From JBBQKQ01 sp043719155 (GTDB lineage Bacteria; Patescibacteriota; Minisyncoccia; Phycocordibacterales; UBA5272), in contig JAYSUJ010000002.1 of the NCBI GenBank assembly GCA_043719155.1, positions 1 to 53,333 of the forward strand: a stretch of 53,333 bases of DNA. Reading direction: 5' to 3'. This document shows, in pieces, positions 1-7,465 of the stretch. A program made the translations under genes and the position numbers. How positions within the stretch are numbered: the stretch's first letter is position 1; every line of letters starts with the position of its first letter. The notes beneath the pieces were generated by a model. The model saw only the letters and a program-made list of their open reading frames with translations. It was not told the DNA's origin and searched no databases.

Positions 1-1
1 A

Positions 2-73
2 GTGCTGGTCTTTGGAACTATCATCTGGATTTTGCAAATTAAATTGAAAACGGAATTTGGGAGTGGTTTTTAA
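2..73 (+). CDS. possible 3' end of a plus-strand gene cut by the window edge
   Basis: The frame starting at base 2 stays open from the window edge to a TAA at 71-73 and reads as a hydrophobic stretch (VLVFGTIIWIL) followed by a short basic tail, as at the end of a membrane protein. It would converge on rpsL, and the hairpin at 149-176 has T-runs on both sides and could end both. The piece is too short to identify and may be chance. Confidence 0.25.
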   Translation: MLVFGTIIWILQIKLKTEFGSGF

Positions 74-144
74 ATTCTTAAAAGGGAGCGGGTCTATTAG
101 CAATAGAATTATTTTTTTTCGCATACTCTAAATTATATACCCAC

Positions 145-182
145 GCAAAAAAAACACAAGTTTCCTTGTGTTTTTTGTTTGT
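145..182. terminator. bidirectional intrinsic terminator after rpsL
   Basis: A hairpin with stem AAAAAACACAAG / CTTGTGTTTTTT (149-160 with 165-176, loop TTTC) is flanked by A/T runs on both sides. It sits 9 bases after the rpsL stop and closes the ribosomal operon. Confidence 0.8.
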
Positions 183-184
183 AT

Positions 185-604
185 TTAAGCTTTCGCTTTA
201 GGTCTTTTAGCTCCGTAAAGTGAACGCCCTTGTCTTCTGTTTTCTACCGATGTAGCATCTAGACGACCTCGTACAATGTGGTACCGCACCCCGATCAAGT
301 CTTTTACACGTCCTCCACGGATCATAACTACCGAGTGTTCTTGGAGTTTGTGACCGATTCCAGGAATGTAGGCCGTAACTTCTACTCCGTTTGTCAGACG
401 AACTCTGGCGATCTTTCGAACAGCCGAGTTTGGCTTTTTAGGAGTAGTTGTTGTAACTTTTGTACACACACCTCGTTTAAACGGAGCGTTGTAAAAAATT
501 GGCTTGTTTTGCAAAGTGTTAAAACCTTTAGAAAGTAAAACTGAACGAGAGTTTCGCTTTTGTTTACTTCTCGGCTTTTTAATTAATTGATTTACTGTAG
601 GCAT
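185..604 (-). CDS. rpsL: 30S ribosomal protein S12
   Basis: Decoding-centre protein of the small subunit. The hallmark segments TTTTPKKPNSAVRK and PGIGHKLQEHSVVMIRGGR are intact. The N-terminal part (MPTVNQLIKKPRSKQKRNSR) is followed by about 13 extra residues before KRGVCTKV compared with E. coli S12, giving 139 aa instead of about 124. It is the last gene of the operon, directly downstream of rplE. That is unusual: rpsL normally leads the str operon with rpsG and fusA, neither of which is here. No SD precedes the ATG; the leader is A/T-rich like those of its operon partners. Confidence 0.97.
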   Translation of the reverse strand: MPTVNQLIKKPRSKQKRNSRSVLLSKGFNTLQNKPIFYNAPFKRGVCTKVTTTTPKKPNSAVRKIARVRLTNGVEVTAYIPGIGHKLQEHSVVMIRGGRVKDLIGVRYHIVRGRLDATSVENRRQGRSLYGAKRPKAKA

Positions 605-649
605 AGAATTTATTACTATCTTAAGATATTATTTTATTATTATAGCAAA

Positions 650-1201
650 TTATTTTGCGAATGGCATTCCAATTAATCTGAAAAACACTTCTGCTTCTTT
701 TTTCGACTTTGAAGTAGTGACTACAGTTACACCTAATGAGAAGACATCTTTTAACTCTTCGTCACGAATTTCTGGGAAAATAGTATGTTCTTTTATACCT
801 AAAGACATGTTCCCAAGTTGGTCAACACCAGAGATGTTTACACCACGGAAGTCTTTTGTACGTGGGAAAGCAACTTTTAATAGTTTTTCCAAGAAATCAT
901 ACATTCTGTTTGCACGCAAAGTAACCACTACACCAATTGGGTCACCTGTACGAGTTTTAAAGCTCGCAACAGCCTTTTTAGCCACACGAATAGCAGGTTT
1001 TTGTCCTGTAATTTGGGCAATTCTTTTTGAAACGTGATCATTCCAGTTTTTGTTATTTTTGATACCTTTTCCAGTACCAATAGAAACAACAACTTTGACC
1101 AAACGAGGAGCAGAAAGTGGATTTTTGTATCCAAATTCACCCTTCATAGTTTCAAAAGAATTTTTTTCTAATTCTCTTACACTTTTGTTTTCACTTTTCA
1201 T
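650..1201 (-). CDS. rplE: 50S ribosomal protein L5
   Basis: 5S rRNA-binding protein of the central protuberance. Recognised by PRLVKVVVSIGTG near the N-terminus, the GQKPAIRVAKKAVASFKTR segment, and FPEIRDEELKDVFSLGVTVVT near the C-terminus. The ATG at 1201 gives 183 aa, close to the usual length; a GTG six codons upstream is less likely. In most bacteria L5 is followed by S14 and S8; here those are missing and rpsL follows after 45 bases. Confidence 0.97.
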   Translation of the reverse strand: MKSENKSVRELEKNSFETMKGEFGYKNPLSAPRLVKVVVSIGTGKGIKNNKNWNDHVSKRIAQITGQKPAIRVAKKAVASFKTRTGDPIGVVVTLRANRMYDFLEKLLKVAFPRTKDFRGVNISGVDQLGNMSLGIKEHTIFPEIRDEELKDVFSLGVTVVTTSKSKKEAEVFFRLIGMPFAK

Positions 1202-1300
1202 ATACCTTGTTTGTCTCACAATGCATTTTTAAATTTACATTTATACTTTGCAGCGAGGGGCTTAGTTTTAAATTTCTTTCGACTTATTTTTTTAATTAAG

Positions 1301-1722
1301 AATTATAATTTGCAGGCTTTGAGGGATTCCGGAACTTGTGAGCTCCGGAAATTATTCATGTTTTTTGTTCACTAGTCTGAAGGGTTCGCCTTCAACTCGA
1401 TTTTCATCTCAATAAGTATATTAAGATGGAAAATTTTTCCATTTGCGCCGCCGAACCGAATCTTTTGCACGACGACTTTTGGGTTCCGTTCGAGTCCAGT
1501 AAAGCCATTGTAGTGAGGTATTACCCTAGCTACGGTTTGCTCTATCGTTTCTCCAATGTGTGTTTCAACCCACAACACCGGCCGGTGTACAGTTTGCAGA
1601 TGGGTTATGGGCGGGAAAGCGTCTGTTTGACGCATTTCACCGCAAATAATTTCCAAGCAGATTTCACTTATCATTGCCGGGGACCTCCTTCAAATCCCTC
1701 AAAGCCTACAAAATTATAATTT
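1301..1722 (-). repeat. stem-enclosed cassette 1 (between rplX and rplE)
   Basis: Inverted arms at 1301-1328 and 1693-1722 share AATTATAATTT and GGCTTTGAGGGATT, and differ by one inserted base plus one C/T change that leaves a G-U pair in the sense RNA. Between them in sense order lie an SD (AAGGAGGT), a 100-aa ORF and a local hairpin (TTCCGGA / TCCGGAA, 1327-1350). The interior looks more G+C-rich than the flanking ribosomal genes. The 5' arm starts about 17 bases after the rplX stop. Confidence 0.75.
1372..1674 (-). CDS. cassette 1 small protein, unknown function (100 aa)
   Basis: A 100-aa protein starting MISEICLEIICGEMRQ and ending IELKANPSD. I recognise no domain. It has no membrane segment; the C-terminal half has alternating hydrophobic residues (KVVVQKIRF, KIFHLNILIEMKIEL) suggesting beta strands. 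A strong SD (AAGGAGGT, spacing about 9) decides the start, whereas the neighbouring ribosomal genes have none. Its base composition is less A/T-rich than its surroundings, hinting at a separate origin. It is enclosed by the arms of cassette 1. Confidence 0.6.
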   Translation of the reverse strand: MISEICLEIICGEMRQTDAFPPITHLQTVHRPVLWVETHIGETIEQTVARVIPHYNGFTGLERNPKVVVQKIRFGGANGKIFHLNILIEMKIELKANPSD

Positions 1723-1738
1723 CGTAACACCAGAGAAA

Positions 1739-1972
1739 CTATTTAGCTAAAACTACGTTTGAGATGTGTAGAGGGTTGGCTTTCTTTACGATAGTTCCCT
1801 TTTCACCATCTTTTTTCGCTTTAACATTTTTAGTTTTCAAGTTTATACCATCAACTAGAACTTGTTCTAGTTTTGGAAAAACTTGTAGTACTTTTCCTGT
1901 TTTACCTTTATCGGCTCCGGCTATTACTTTCACATTATCTCCTTTTTTAATCATATATTTTGGTTTGCTCAT
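1739..1972 (-). CDS. rplX: 50S ribosomal protein L24
   Basis: Assembly-initiator protein of the large subunit with a KOW motif (KGDNVKVIAGADKGKTGKV, about residues 8-27). Start taken at the ATG at 1972 (MSKPKYMIKKGD), giving 77 aa; a TTG four codons upstream is in frame but less likely. No SD precedes it: the leader is A/T-rich and begins just after the 3' arm of cassette 2. It keeps its usual place after rplN, but a cassette separates it from each neighbour. Confidence 0.95.
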   Translation of the reverse strand: MSKPKYMIKKGDNVKVIAGADKGKTGKVLQVFPKLEQVLVDGINLKTKNVKAKKDGEKGTIVKKANPLHISNVVLAK

Positions 1973-1986
1973 TTTATTTTTCAATA

Positions 1987-2397
1987 ATGAGTATCACCTA
2001 TTTGTTTACAATAATTACAATCTTTTTCAAGTAGCGAAGTTTTGATTTTAAACATCAAAACTTCGCTAGCACAACTTAAACTTAAAGAATACGCCGACTT
2101 ACAAAATAGAGATAGTACGGCGAGTAGAAACAGTGGAAACGGACAAATATCCCATGATTGAATGTTTTTTTCCAATCTTCGAAATATCGGTCTGCTCTCA
2201 TCTTCGCCTCTTCGTCATCCACTGCTTTGAAAATCTGCACTTTTTCAAGTGACCTTACAATGCCCAACCAATAATGCACATCAACACGCATACGTAATTC
2301 GTACAAATTAGTTGTTCCGTTAGCCATTTATATTCTCTCCTTCGGTTGTGTTGAAAAAAACTACAATTTGTTTTGTAAACAAATAGGTAACACACAT
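1987..2397 (-). repeat. stem-enclosed cassette 2 (between rplN and rplX)
   Basis: Arms at 1987-2030 and 2351-2397 share ACCTATTTGTTTACAA and TTTTTCAA. By hand alignment six of seven substitutions between them are A(left)/G(right) or C(left)/T(right), all giving G-U pairs in the minus-strand RNA. Inside are an SD-led ORF and, after its stop, a 14-bp perfect hairpin (2033-2067, stem AGCGAAGTTTTGAT). The 3' arm ends about 15 bases before the rplX start. Confidence 0.8.
2082..2327 (-). CDS. cassette 2 small protein, unknown function (81 aa)
   Basis: An 81-aa protein (MANGTTNLYELRMRVDVHYW ...) rich in aromatic and charged residues; the C-terminus (FHCFYSPYYLYFVSRRIL) is aromatic and basic. No recognised domain and no clear signal peptide. 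The middle (KVQIFKAVDDEEAKMRADRY) looks helical. A clear SD (AAGGAGAG, about 9 bases from the ATG) sets the start. It lies between the arms of cassette 2, followed 15 bases after the stop by a strong hairpin. Confidence 0.6.
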   Translation of the reverse strand: MANGTTNLYELRMRVDVHYWLGIVRSLEKVQIFKAVDDEEAKMRADRYFEDWKKTFNHGIFVRFHCFYSPYYLYFVSRRIL

Positions 2398-2429
2398 TAT
2401 TTATTTTTAAAAGAACTATTTATTTTTAA

Positions 2430-2810
2430 TTATAGGACTTCAGGTGCTAGTGAAATAAGCTTTTGATACCCCAAACCTGCCAATTCTCTTGGTACTGGAC
2501 CAAAAATACGGTTAGCTCGAGGTTCTTTTGCTTGTTTACCTTTTCCGTTAATAATAACTACCGCGTTGTCAGAAAATGAAATGTATGAACCGTCAACTCT
2601 TCTAAAAGGTTTTTTGGTTCGCACAATCACTCCGTAAACTACGTCTTTTCTTTTTATCATCTTTCTTGGTTCAGCAACTTTAATAGACAACACTACCACG
2701 TCTCCTACATAAGCAGTTCTGTGGCGTGTACCTCCCAAAATTGTGAACACCCGACCATGCGTACCACCAGAGTTATCTGTGATAACCACGTTTGTTCCGA
2801 TTTTTATCAT
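2430..2810 (-). CDS. rplN: 50S ribosomal protein L14
   Basis: Large-subunit protein at the intersubunit face (bridge B8). Family segments seen: VVITDNSGG near the N-terminus, KKPFRRVDGSYISFSDNAVV in the middle, and FGPVPRELAGLGYQKLISLAPEVL at the end. 126 aa is near the normal length of about 122. No SD; the bases before the ATG are A/T only. Its usual upstream partner rpsQ is separated by two cassettes and a palindromic repeat. Confidence 0.97.
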   Translation of the reverse strand: MIKIGTNVVITDNSGGTHGRVFTILGGTRHRTAYVGDVVVLSIKVAEPRKMIKRKDVVYGVIVRTKKPFRRVDGSYISFSDNAVVIINGKGKQAKEPRANRIFGPVPRELAGLGYQKLISLAPEVL

Positions 2811-2846
2811 ATTTATTTTTAAATATTTACACTAGTTGCCCTCTTT

Positions 2847-2867
2847 CCTCTCCTTTGTAAGGAGAGG
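2847..2867. repeat. palindromic intergenic repeat CCTCTCCTT-TGT-AAGGAGAGG
   Basis: A perfect 9-bp stem with a 3-base loop, followed by GCTAGGTGAGGT. It lies in the gap between rplN and cassette 3, outside the cassette arms. It resembles short REP-like palindromes seen in many AT-rich genomes, but only one copy was seen here. The rest of 2811-2952 holds no ORF I can support. Confidence 0.45.
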
Positions 2868-2952
2868 CTAGGTGAGGTAGAGCTAGGCCCTCAAAATATT
2901 TTTATTTTGATTCGATTATTAATTTTAAGCGTGTGACATTAAATTTTATATC

Positions 2953-3175
2953 CAGTGCCACAAATTAAATCCAATTAAATTCTTTTAGGAAAGTGGACGA
3001 AAGTTGCACACTTTCCCCCACGGTCTAGTTTAATTCCATAGCGTTAACAAGTAACCCTATGAAAAAAATACCAAGACCTACATAAAGTACCCACATTTTA
3101 ACCACCTCCTTTCGGCTTATGATCATGTTGGGGACTCCTAAAAAAATTAAATTAAGATTTAATTTGTGACACTCG
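2953..3175 (-). repeat. stem-enclosed cassette 3 (23-aa ORF)
   Basis: Arms at 2953-2990 and 3136-3175 share AGTG, CACAAATTAAATC and TTTTAGGA. Three differences are G-U compatible in the sense RNA and two are not. Inside are a near-perfect SD, a 23-codon ORF, and a hairpin (GGAAAGTG / CACTTTCC, 2988-3016). It is the shortest unit with an ORF and sits in tandem with cassette 4. The sequence just outside its 5' arm (3177-3196) closely matches that outside cassette 7. Confidence 0.75.
3025..3096 (-). CDS. cassette 3 membrane micropeptide (23 aa)
   Basis: Predicted peptide MWVLYVGLGIFF followed by IGLLVNAMELN, essentially one membrane-spanning helix. Evidence that it is translated: an SD with 9 matches to the canonical anti-SD (AAGGAGGTG) 6 bases before the ATG, in an operon whose ribosomal genes have no SD, and a position in the cassette matching the longer ORFs of the other units. 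I recognise no family. Confidence 0.5.
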   Translation of the reverse strand: MWVLYVGLGIFFIGLLVNAMELN

Positions 3176-3215
3176 ATATTTATTTTTTAATGTGCAGTTT
3201 TTTAAGCAAGTTTTT

Positions 3216-3591
3216 AAGTTTAATTTACTTATTGACTTGGTTGAGGGGACGAGCGAGACCTGATTGTTTCGCTCGTCCCAAGGTTCTAGGTGGTTGGCTC
3301 CCACTCAACTTCTTGAAGCTGAAGCTTGTAGATTTTTAGTTTTCTGAACCGGCTTGGTTCTTGGCTAAAATGTTTGACACGATATTTTTCTGCAGCATTT
3401 TGTGCTTCTTTACTATTGCCACAGAAATATAGAGTTACGTTTTTGCCTTCCCACAAACTTTTGGAAAAATTTACATCCCATACGAACTCTTCATAGAAAA
3501 GTCTGTACGGATGCCCCATATTGAGTTTTTGGTTTCCCATTTTTGTTCCTTTCCCAGTTGCCTCAACCAAGTCAATAAGTTTCTTAAACTT
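3216..3591 (-). repeat. stem-enclosed cassette 4 (directly after rpsQ)
   Basis: Arms at 3216-3246 and 3561-3591 share AAGTTTAA and then a 20-base identity ACTTATTGACTTGGTTGAGG in inverted orientation; only a 3-base internal stretch differs. The 5' arm begins about 9 bases after the rpsQ stop. A perfect 11-bp hairpin (stem GGGACGAGCGA, 3246-3279) abuts the inner end of the 3' arm, right after the ORF stop. Confidence 0.8.
3286..3540 (-). CDS. cassette 4 small protein, unknown function (84 aa)
   Basis: 84-aa soluble protein (MGNQKLNMGHPYRLFYEEFV ...) with strand-like segments (KNVTLYFCG) and a helix-like KEAQNAAEKYRVKHF, ending in a charged strand (KIYKLQLQEVEWEPTT). No recognised family. The frame is open ten codons further upstream, but the ATG at 3540 has an SD (AAAGGAA, spacing about 6) and lies fully inside the arm, so it is preferred. 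Confidence 0.6.
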   Translation of the reverse strand: MGNQKLNMGHPYRLFYEEFVWDVNFSKSLWEGKNVTLYFCGNSKEAQNAAEKYRVKHFSQEPSRFRKLKIYKLQLQEVEWEPTT

Positions 3592-3600
3592 TGTCTGACT

Positions 3601-3867
3601 TTATTTCACTTTCTTTGTTACCATAAAACTTTTATCTTTTGAATAAGGTTTTGTGGCTACAATTTCTACCATATCGTCGATTTGAAACTCATTATTTTCA
3701 TCATGAGCTTTTATCTTTTTGTCGATAGAGTAGTACTTTCCATACTTAGGATGTTTTACATAACGTGACACTTTTACCACTACAGTTTTTTGCATCTTGT
3801 TACTTACAACTTTTCCTCGCAAAGTTTGTCTTTTTGCTGTTGGTGTTTTTGTCTCAGTTTCTTTCAT
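3601..3867 (-). CDS. rpsQ: 30S ribosomal protein S17
   Basis: Primary 16S rRNA-binding OB-fold protein. Core LRGKVVSNKMQKTVVVKVSRYVKHPKYGKYY with the later DDMVEIVATKPYSKDKSFMV is typical. A polar stretch of about 13 residues precedes it. It starts only 13 bases downstream of rplP, so the usual intervening rpmC (L29) gene is missing here. No SD. Confidence 0.96.
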   Translation of the reverse strand: MKETETKTPTAKRQTLRGKVVSNKMQKTVVVKVSRYVKHPKYGKYYSIDKKIKAHDENNEFQIDDMVEIVATKPYSKDKSFMVTKKVK

Positions 3868-3880
3868 AAATTATATATTT

Positions 3881-4309
3881 TTATTCAAGTTTTCGACCTA
3901 CTACCTTACAAGTAATTGGTAATTTTGTGGCAGCTTTTCGCAAAGCTTCACGCGCTACAGCTTCGGTTGTCCCATCAATTTCGAAAATGATTTTTCCAGG
4001 ACGAACATCTACTGCATAGTGGTCAAGGTCTCCCTTTCCTTTACCCATGGGAGTTTCAGCTCCTTTTTGAGTAATTGGACGGTCGGGGAAAATTCGGATC
4101 CACACCTTACCAGTTTTACCAGCAGCACGAACCAGAGCTTTACGAGCAGCTTCGATTTGATTCGAAGTAATTCTCGCTTGGGTCATGGCTTTTAAACCGA
4201 ACGCCCCAAAAGCCAAGTCGATGCCACGAGTCTCTGCCCTATCCATTTTAAGAGGATTTTTTCGAGCCGTCATCCATTTTCTAAATTTAACTTTTTTTGG
4301 TACTAACAT
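3881..4309 (-). CDS. rplP: 50S ribosomal protein L16
   Basis: Large-subunit protein near the A site. Recognised by MLVPKKVKFRKWM at the N-terminus, FGAFGLKAMTQARITSNQIEAARKA, and the PMGKGKGDLDHYAVDVRPG segment. 142 aa, normal length. Follows rpsC after 8 bases and precedes rpsQ; no SD. Confidence 0.97.
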   Translation of the reverse strand: MLVPKKVKFRKWMTARKNPLKMDRAETRGIDLAFGAFGLKAMTQARITSNQIEAARKALVRAAGKTGKVWIRIFPDRPITQKGAETPMGKGKGDLDHYAVDVRPGKIIFEIDGTTEAVAREALRKAATKLPITCKVVGRKLE

Positions 4310-4317
4310 ATTATTTT

Positions 4318-5010
4318 TTACACATTGCCCTTGGCAAGTTTTTTCTTAGAGAATATTTGACCTTTATATATCCACACTTTGATACCCAAAACTCCGTAAG
4401 TCATGTGGGCTTTTTCACGAGAAAAGTCGATGTCGGCACGAAGTGTTTGTAGAGGAATATTTCCCTTTTTCAAAAACTCAGTTCTTGCCATATCTGCTCC
4501 ACCAAGACGTCCACCAAGAGAAATTTTCACTCCCAGCACTTCTTTGTTTTGCATAACTTTTTCAACAGTGCCTTTCAAAACTCTTCGGAATGGAAGACGT
4601 TTTTCTAGACCTTCCGCCACCATCATTCCTACAACACGAGCGTTGGACTCAGCTTGAGCGATCTCTACTATTTCTATTTTAAGGTCTGCTGGAGCAACAA
4701 TTTTCTTTTGCTTCATAAACTTTAAAGTAGCATTTTTAAGATCTACTACACCCTCTCCCTTTTGACCAAGGATAAGTCCAGGTCGAGCAGAAGGGATAGA
4801 TATTTTCCAAAACTTTTGATTTCTTTCCATCAAAATTTCACCAATCATTTTTCCACGCAACTTTTTAACTAGAAATTCTCTAACCAAAACGTCACCTGTC
4901 AAATTTTTAACGAAATCTTTTCCTTTTATCTTGTTTTTAGTTATCCAGTTACTTCTCCAGTCACGGATAACACCAAGACGATAAGAATAGGGGTTTACTA
5001 TTTTTGTCAT
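4318..5010 (-). CDS. rpsC: 30S ribosomal protein S3
   Basis: mRNA-entry-channel protein. N-terminal NPYSYRLGVIRDWRSNW, KH domain with the GXXG-type loop (LGQKGEGV, about residues 80-87), and C-terminal domain (LGGRLGGADMART, ADIDFSREKAHMTYGVLGIKVWIYKG). 230 aa, full length. Tightly packed between rplV and rplP, no SD. Confidence 0.97.
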   Translation of the reverse strand: MTKIVNPYSYRLGVIRDWRSNWITKNKIKGKDFVKNLTGDVLVREFLVKKLRGKMIGEILMERNQKFWKISIPSARPGLILGQKGEGVVDLKNATLKFMKQKKIVAPADLKIEIVEIAQAESNARVVGMMVAEGLEKRLPFRRVLKGTVEKVMQNKEVLGVKISLGGRLGGADMARTEFLKKGNIPLQTLRADIDFSREKAHMTYGVLGIKVWIYKGQIFSKKKLAKGNV

Positions 5011-5025
5011 ATTTTTATTTCAATC

Positions 5026-5352
5026 TTATTTTACTCCTAGAGTTATTAAGATATGAGATGTTCTTTTTAATATCGGGAAAGCTCGACCTCGGGCGCGAGG
5101 CATTGACCTTTTCATAGTCAAACCATCGTCCACACGTGCTTCCTTTACAAATAGACTTTCTCTATTTTTTCCATCGTTTTTCACAGCGTTAGCTATGGCA
5201 GACAAAAGAACTTTTTTCACCGGAGATGAACCTCTTTTTACAAGGTTGTTCAACTCGTTTAGTGCAACATCAACTTTCTTACCTTGGATCAAGGTAGTTA
5301 CTAGTCTAGTTTTACGAGGTGCTTGTCTATAATTTTTTAGTATTGCTTTCAT
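5026..5352 (-). CDS. rplV: 50S ribosomal protein L22
   Basis: Exit-tunnel protein. APRKTRLV at the start and the beta-hairpin/C-terminal segment ending RARGRAFPILKRTSHILITLG are diagnostic. 108 aa, normal. 11 bases downstream of rpsS and 15 bases upstream of rpsC; no cassette in this part of the operon. Confidence 0.96.
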   Translation of the reverse strand: MKAILKNYRQAPRKTRLVTTLIQGKKVDVALNELNNLVKRGSSPVKKVLLSAIANAVKNDGKNRESLFVKEARVDDGLTMKRSMPRARGRAFPILKRTSHILITLGVK

Positions 5353-5363
5353 AAATTTTTATT

Positions 5364-5711
5364 TTATTTTTTAGCAGGACCTTTAGCTTCAGCTGAGGCT
5401 GAAGAGGCTTTTGCTGCAGCAATTTCCGCTTCTTTCTTTTTCATGTCGATTTCTTTTTGCATCTTTCCTCCATGACGAGTAAACTTACGCGTTAAAGAAA
5501 ATTCTCCAAGTTTGTGACCAACCATATCTTCAGTTACGAACACATCGATAAAAATTTTACCGTTGTGAACTTGGAAAGTAAAACCAACCATTTCCGGAGA
5601 AATTGTTGAACCTCTTGCCCAAGTTTTGATAGTTGCCCCAGCTTTTGCTACTCGCACTTTTCTCATCAGTCTTTCATCTAAGAAAGGACCTTTTTTTAAT
5701 GATCTTGTCAT
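5364..5711 (-). CDS. rpsS: 30S ribosomal protein S19 with Ala/Lys-rich tail
   Basis: Head protein near the A-site finger. MTRSLKKGPFLDERLMRKV and the GHKLGEFSLTRKFTRHGG segment are diagnostic. After about residue 90 comes a low-complexity C-terminal tail (KKKEAEIAAAKASSASAEAK), making it 115 aa rather than about 92. Starts 9 bases after rplB. Confidence 0.96.
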   Translation of the reverse strand: MTRSLKKGPFLDERLMRKVRVAKAGATIKTWARGSTISPEMVGFTFQVHNGKIFIDVFVTEDMVGHKLGEFSLTRKFTRHGGKMQKEIDMKKKEAEIAAAKASSASAEAKGPAKK

Positions 5712-5720
5712 ATTATGTTA

Positions 5721-6581
5721 TTAAGCCTGTAGCCCTTTTAGATCGCGCTTCGACTTGCGACGAGTTACAATAAATACATTAGAATACTTCTTCGGTGTAC
5801 GAGTCTTAACTCCAAAGGCTTGTTTACCTTCACGAGTCTTAGGCCCACGACGAAGTCCTACTCCTTGGCGACCTTCACCACCACCGTGTGGGTGGTCAAC
5901 CGGGTTCATGGCAGTACCACGAACTGTAGGTCTCACACCAAGCCAGCGGTTACGCCCCGCTTTACCAAGATTTACAAGGTGATGCTCGTCATTTGAAACC
6001 GCTCCAATACTTGCAAAACAAGTGTCCAACACTTTTCTCACTTCCCCAGAAGGAAGTTTGATAGATGCCCAACCCAAATCTTGTCCAAGCACCTGAATAA
6101 AGTTTCCAGCCGAACGTCCTAGTTTCGCTCCACCTTTAGGGTGCAGCTCAACGTTGTAAATAAAAGTACCTACCGGGATTTTAGAAATAGGAAGTCTATT
6201 TCCTACGGTTACAGAAGCCTCGGCAGAAGTGATAATTTCAGCTCCTACAGCTAAAGACTTTGGAGCTAAAATATATCTTCTCTCACCGTCTTTGTAAACA
6301 ACAAGAGAAATAAATCCACTTCGGTTTGGGTCATACTCTACAGTCTCTACTTTCGCAGGAATGTTTAGTTTGTCAGCATAGATAAAGTCAACTAAACGTT
6401 GGGTTCTCTTGTGCCCACCACCCTTGTGTCGCACAGTTATACGACCATGTCCATTTCTACCAACATGTCTCTTTATACCCTTTGTCAGGGCTTTATGAGG
6501 TTCTTGGGTAGTTATGTATTCTCTATAGTTAATAGAAACTCTATTACGTTGAGATTTTGTATACGGTTTATATGTTTTCAT
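5721..6581 (-). CDS. rplB: 50S ribosomal protein L2
   Basis: Peptidyl-transferase-centre protein. The conserved HPHGGGEGR loop (about residues 230-238) and N-terminal KPYTKSQRNRVSINYREY and GRNGHGRITVRHKGGGHK are intact. 286 aa, slightly longer than usual. Separated from rplW by cassette 5; from here to rpsQ the genes are tightly packed without insertions. Confidence 0.98.
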   Translation of the reverse strand: MKTYKPYTKSQRNRVSINYREYITTQEPHKALTKGIKRHVGRNGHGRITVRHKGGGHKRTQRLVDFIYADKLNIPAKVETVEYDPNRSGFISLVVYKDGERRYILAPKSLAVGAEIITSAEASVTVGNRLPISKIPVGTFIYNVELHPKGGAKLGRSAGNFIQVLGQDLGWASIKLPSGEVRKVLDTCFASIGAVSNDEHHLVNLGKAGRNRWLGVRPTVRGTAMNPVDHPHGGGEGRQGVGLRRGPKTREGKQAFGVKTRTPKKYSNVFIVTRRKSKRDLKGLQA

Positions 6582-6634
6582 ACTAATTTTTCTTTCGATT
6601 TTAATTTTTCATCTAGCAAACTTTTTGGTTTATC

Positions 6635-6987
6635 CAGTACTACATTTTGCAAAAAACTTTGTTAACTTTGAGGGGTGCACGAGCAGCTACATTTCTGTAA
6701 GCCGCTCATGCTAGGCAAATGATGTCAGATTTCGATTGAATTTAGAGAGGCTTCATCAAAAATTCCCAACTTCAACAATTGCTGAAGTTTATTTTCGAAA
6801 GACTCAGTAACTTCTACGAAACTTGTGGCTTCTTGACATACCGTGAATTGGGTTTTGACACCATCCACGACCAGAGTGAACCTAACATCAAAAACTTTAG
6901 TTTCGCTCGCTTTGTCAGACATGAGACTCTTCCTTTTCTGTTTGCCCTCAAAACTAACAACTTATTTTTCACAAAATGTAGTACTAG
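6635..6987 (-). repeat. stem-enclosed cassette 5 (between rplW and rplB)
   Basis: Arms at 6635-6674 and 6945-6987 share AGTACTACATTTTG, GTTA and TTTGAGGG. All four clear substitutions are A/G or C/T in the direction that keeps G-U pairing in the sense RNA. The local hairpin (6677-6711) reads GCAUGAGCGGC against GCUGCUCGUGC in the sense RNA: 11 pairs with two G-U, but two A-C mismatches if the other strand were transcribed. Confidence 0.8.
6725..6922 (-). CDS. cassette 5 small protein, unknown function (65 aa)
   Basis: 65-aa acidic soluble protein, MSDKASETKVFDVRFTLVVD then a short beta-like region and a helical C-terminus (ENKLQQLLKLGIFDEASLNSIEI). The pattern beta-turn-beta followed by helices suggests a small alpha/beta fold, with no family I can name. 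SD AAGGAAGAG about 7 bases before the ATG. Enclosed by the arms of cassette 5. Confidence 0.6.
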   Translation of the reverse strand: MSDKASETKVFDVRFTLVVDGVKTQFTVCQEATSFVEVTESFENKLQQLLKLGIFDEASLNSIEI

Positions 6988-7017
6988 ATATTAAACTTTA
7001 AAAGTTTGTATCATCAT

Positions 7018-7425
7018 TTACAGTACGATAGAGTCTCCGGCTTTCAGAGTGATATAGGCTTTTTTGCCTCCACCACGCATACCATAGCGACCTTTCGTAA
7101 CTTTTTCCTTTTTCGGAGAATTTACAATGTTAATTTTTAGAACAGTAACTTTATATTTTGTTTCCAAAACTTTTTTTAGTTCTGTTTTGTTTTCAGTTTT
7201 TGGTATGTTGAGTACGTATACATTTTTATCTGAAAGCTTGGTAGCTTTTTCGGTAATTCTGTATGAATAATCATTTTTAACCTCAACTTCACTTGTAGCT
7301 TTTACAGCTTTTGCTTTAGGAGTCTTAACTTCTTTGGTTTCTGTTTTTTTAACAGCCACTTTTTTAGTTTTAACCTCTTCTACAATTTCTGCATCTACTA
7401 CTTTCTTTTTTCCGAATAATGCCAT
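7018..7425 (-). CDS. rplW: 50S ribosomal protein L23 with long N-terminal extension
   Basis: Exit-site protein that docks trigger factor and SRP in bacteria. The core (YRITEKATKLSDKNVYVLN, later KVTVLKINIVNSPKKEKV and GRYGMRGGGKKAYITLKAGD) begins near residue 52. About 50 residues of Lys/Glu/Val-rich low-complexity sequence (VKTKKVAVKKTETKEVKTPK) precede it, similar in style to the S10 extension. No SD. Confidence 0.94.
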   Translation of the reverse strand: MALFGKKKVVDAEIVEEVKTKKVAVKKTETKEVKTPKAKAVKATSEVEVKNDYSYRITEKATKLSDKNVYVLNIPKTENKTELKKVLETKYKVTVLKINIVNSPKKEKVTKGRYGMRGGGKKAYITLKAGDSIVL

Positions 7426-7465
7426 ATATTTTTTATATTTATTCTTTCGACTTTTATTTTAATAT

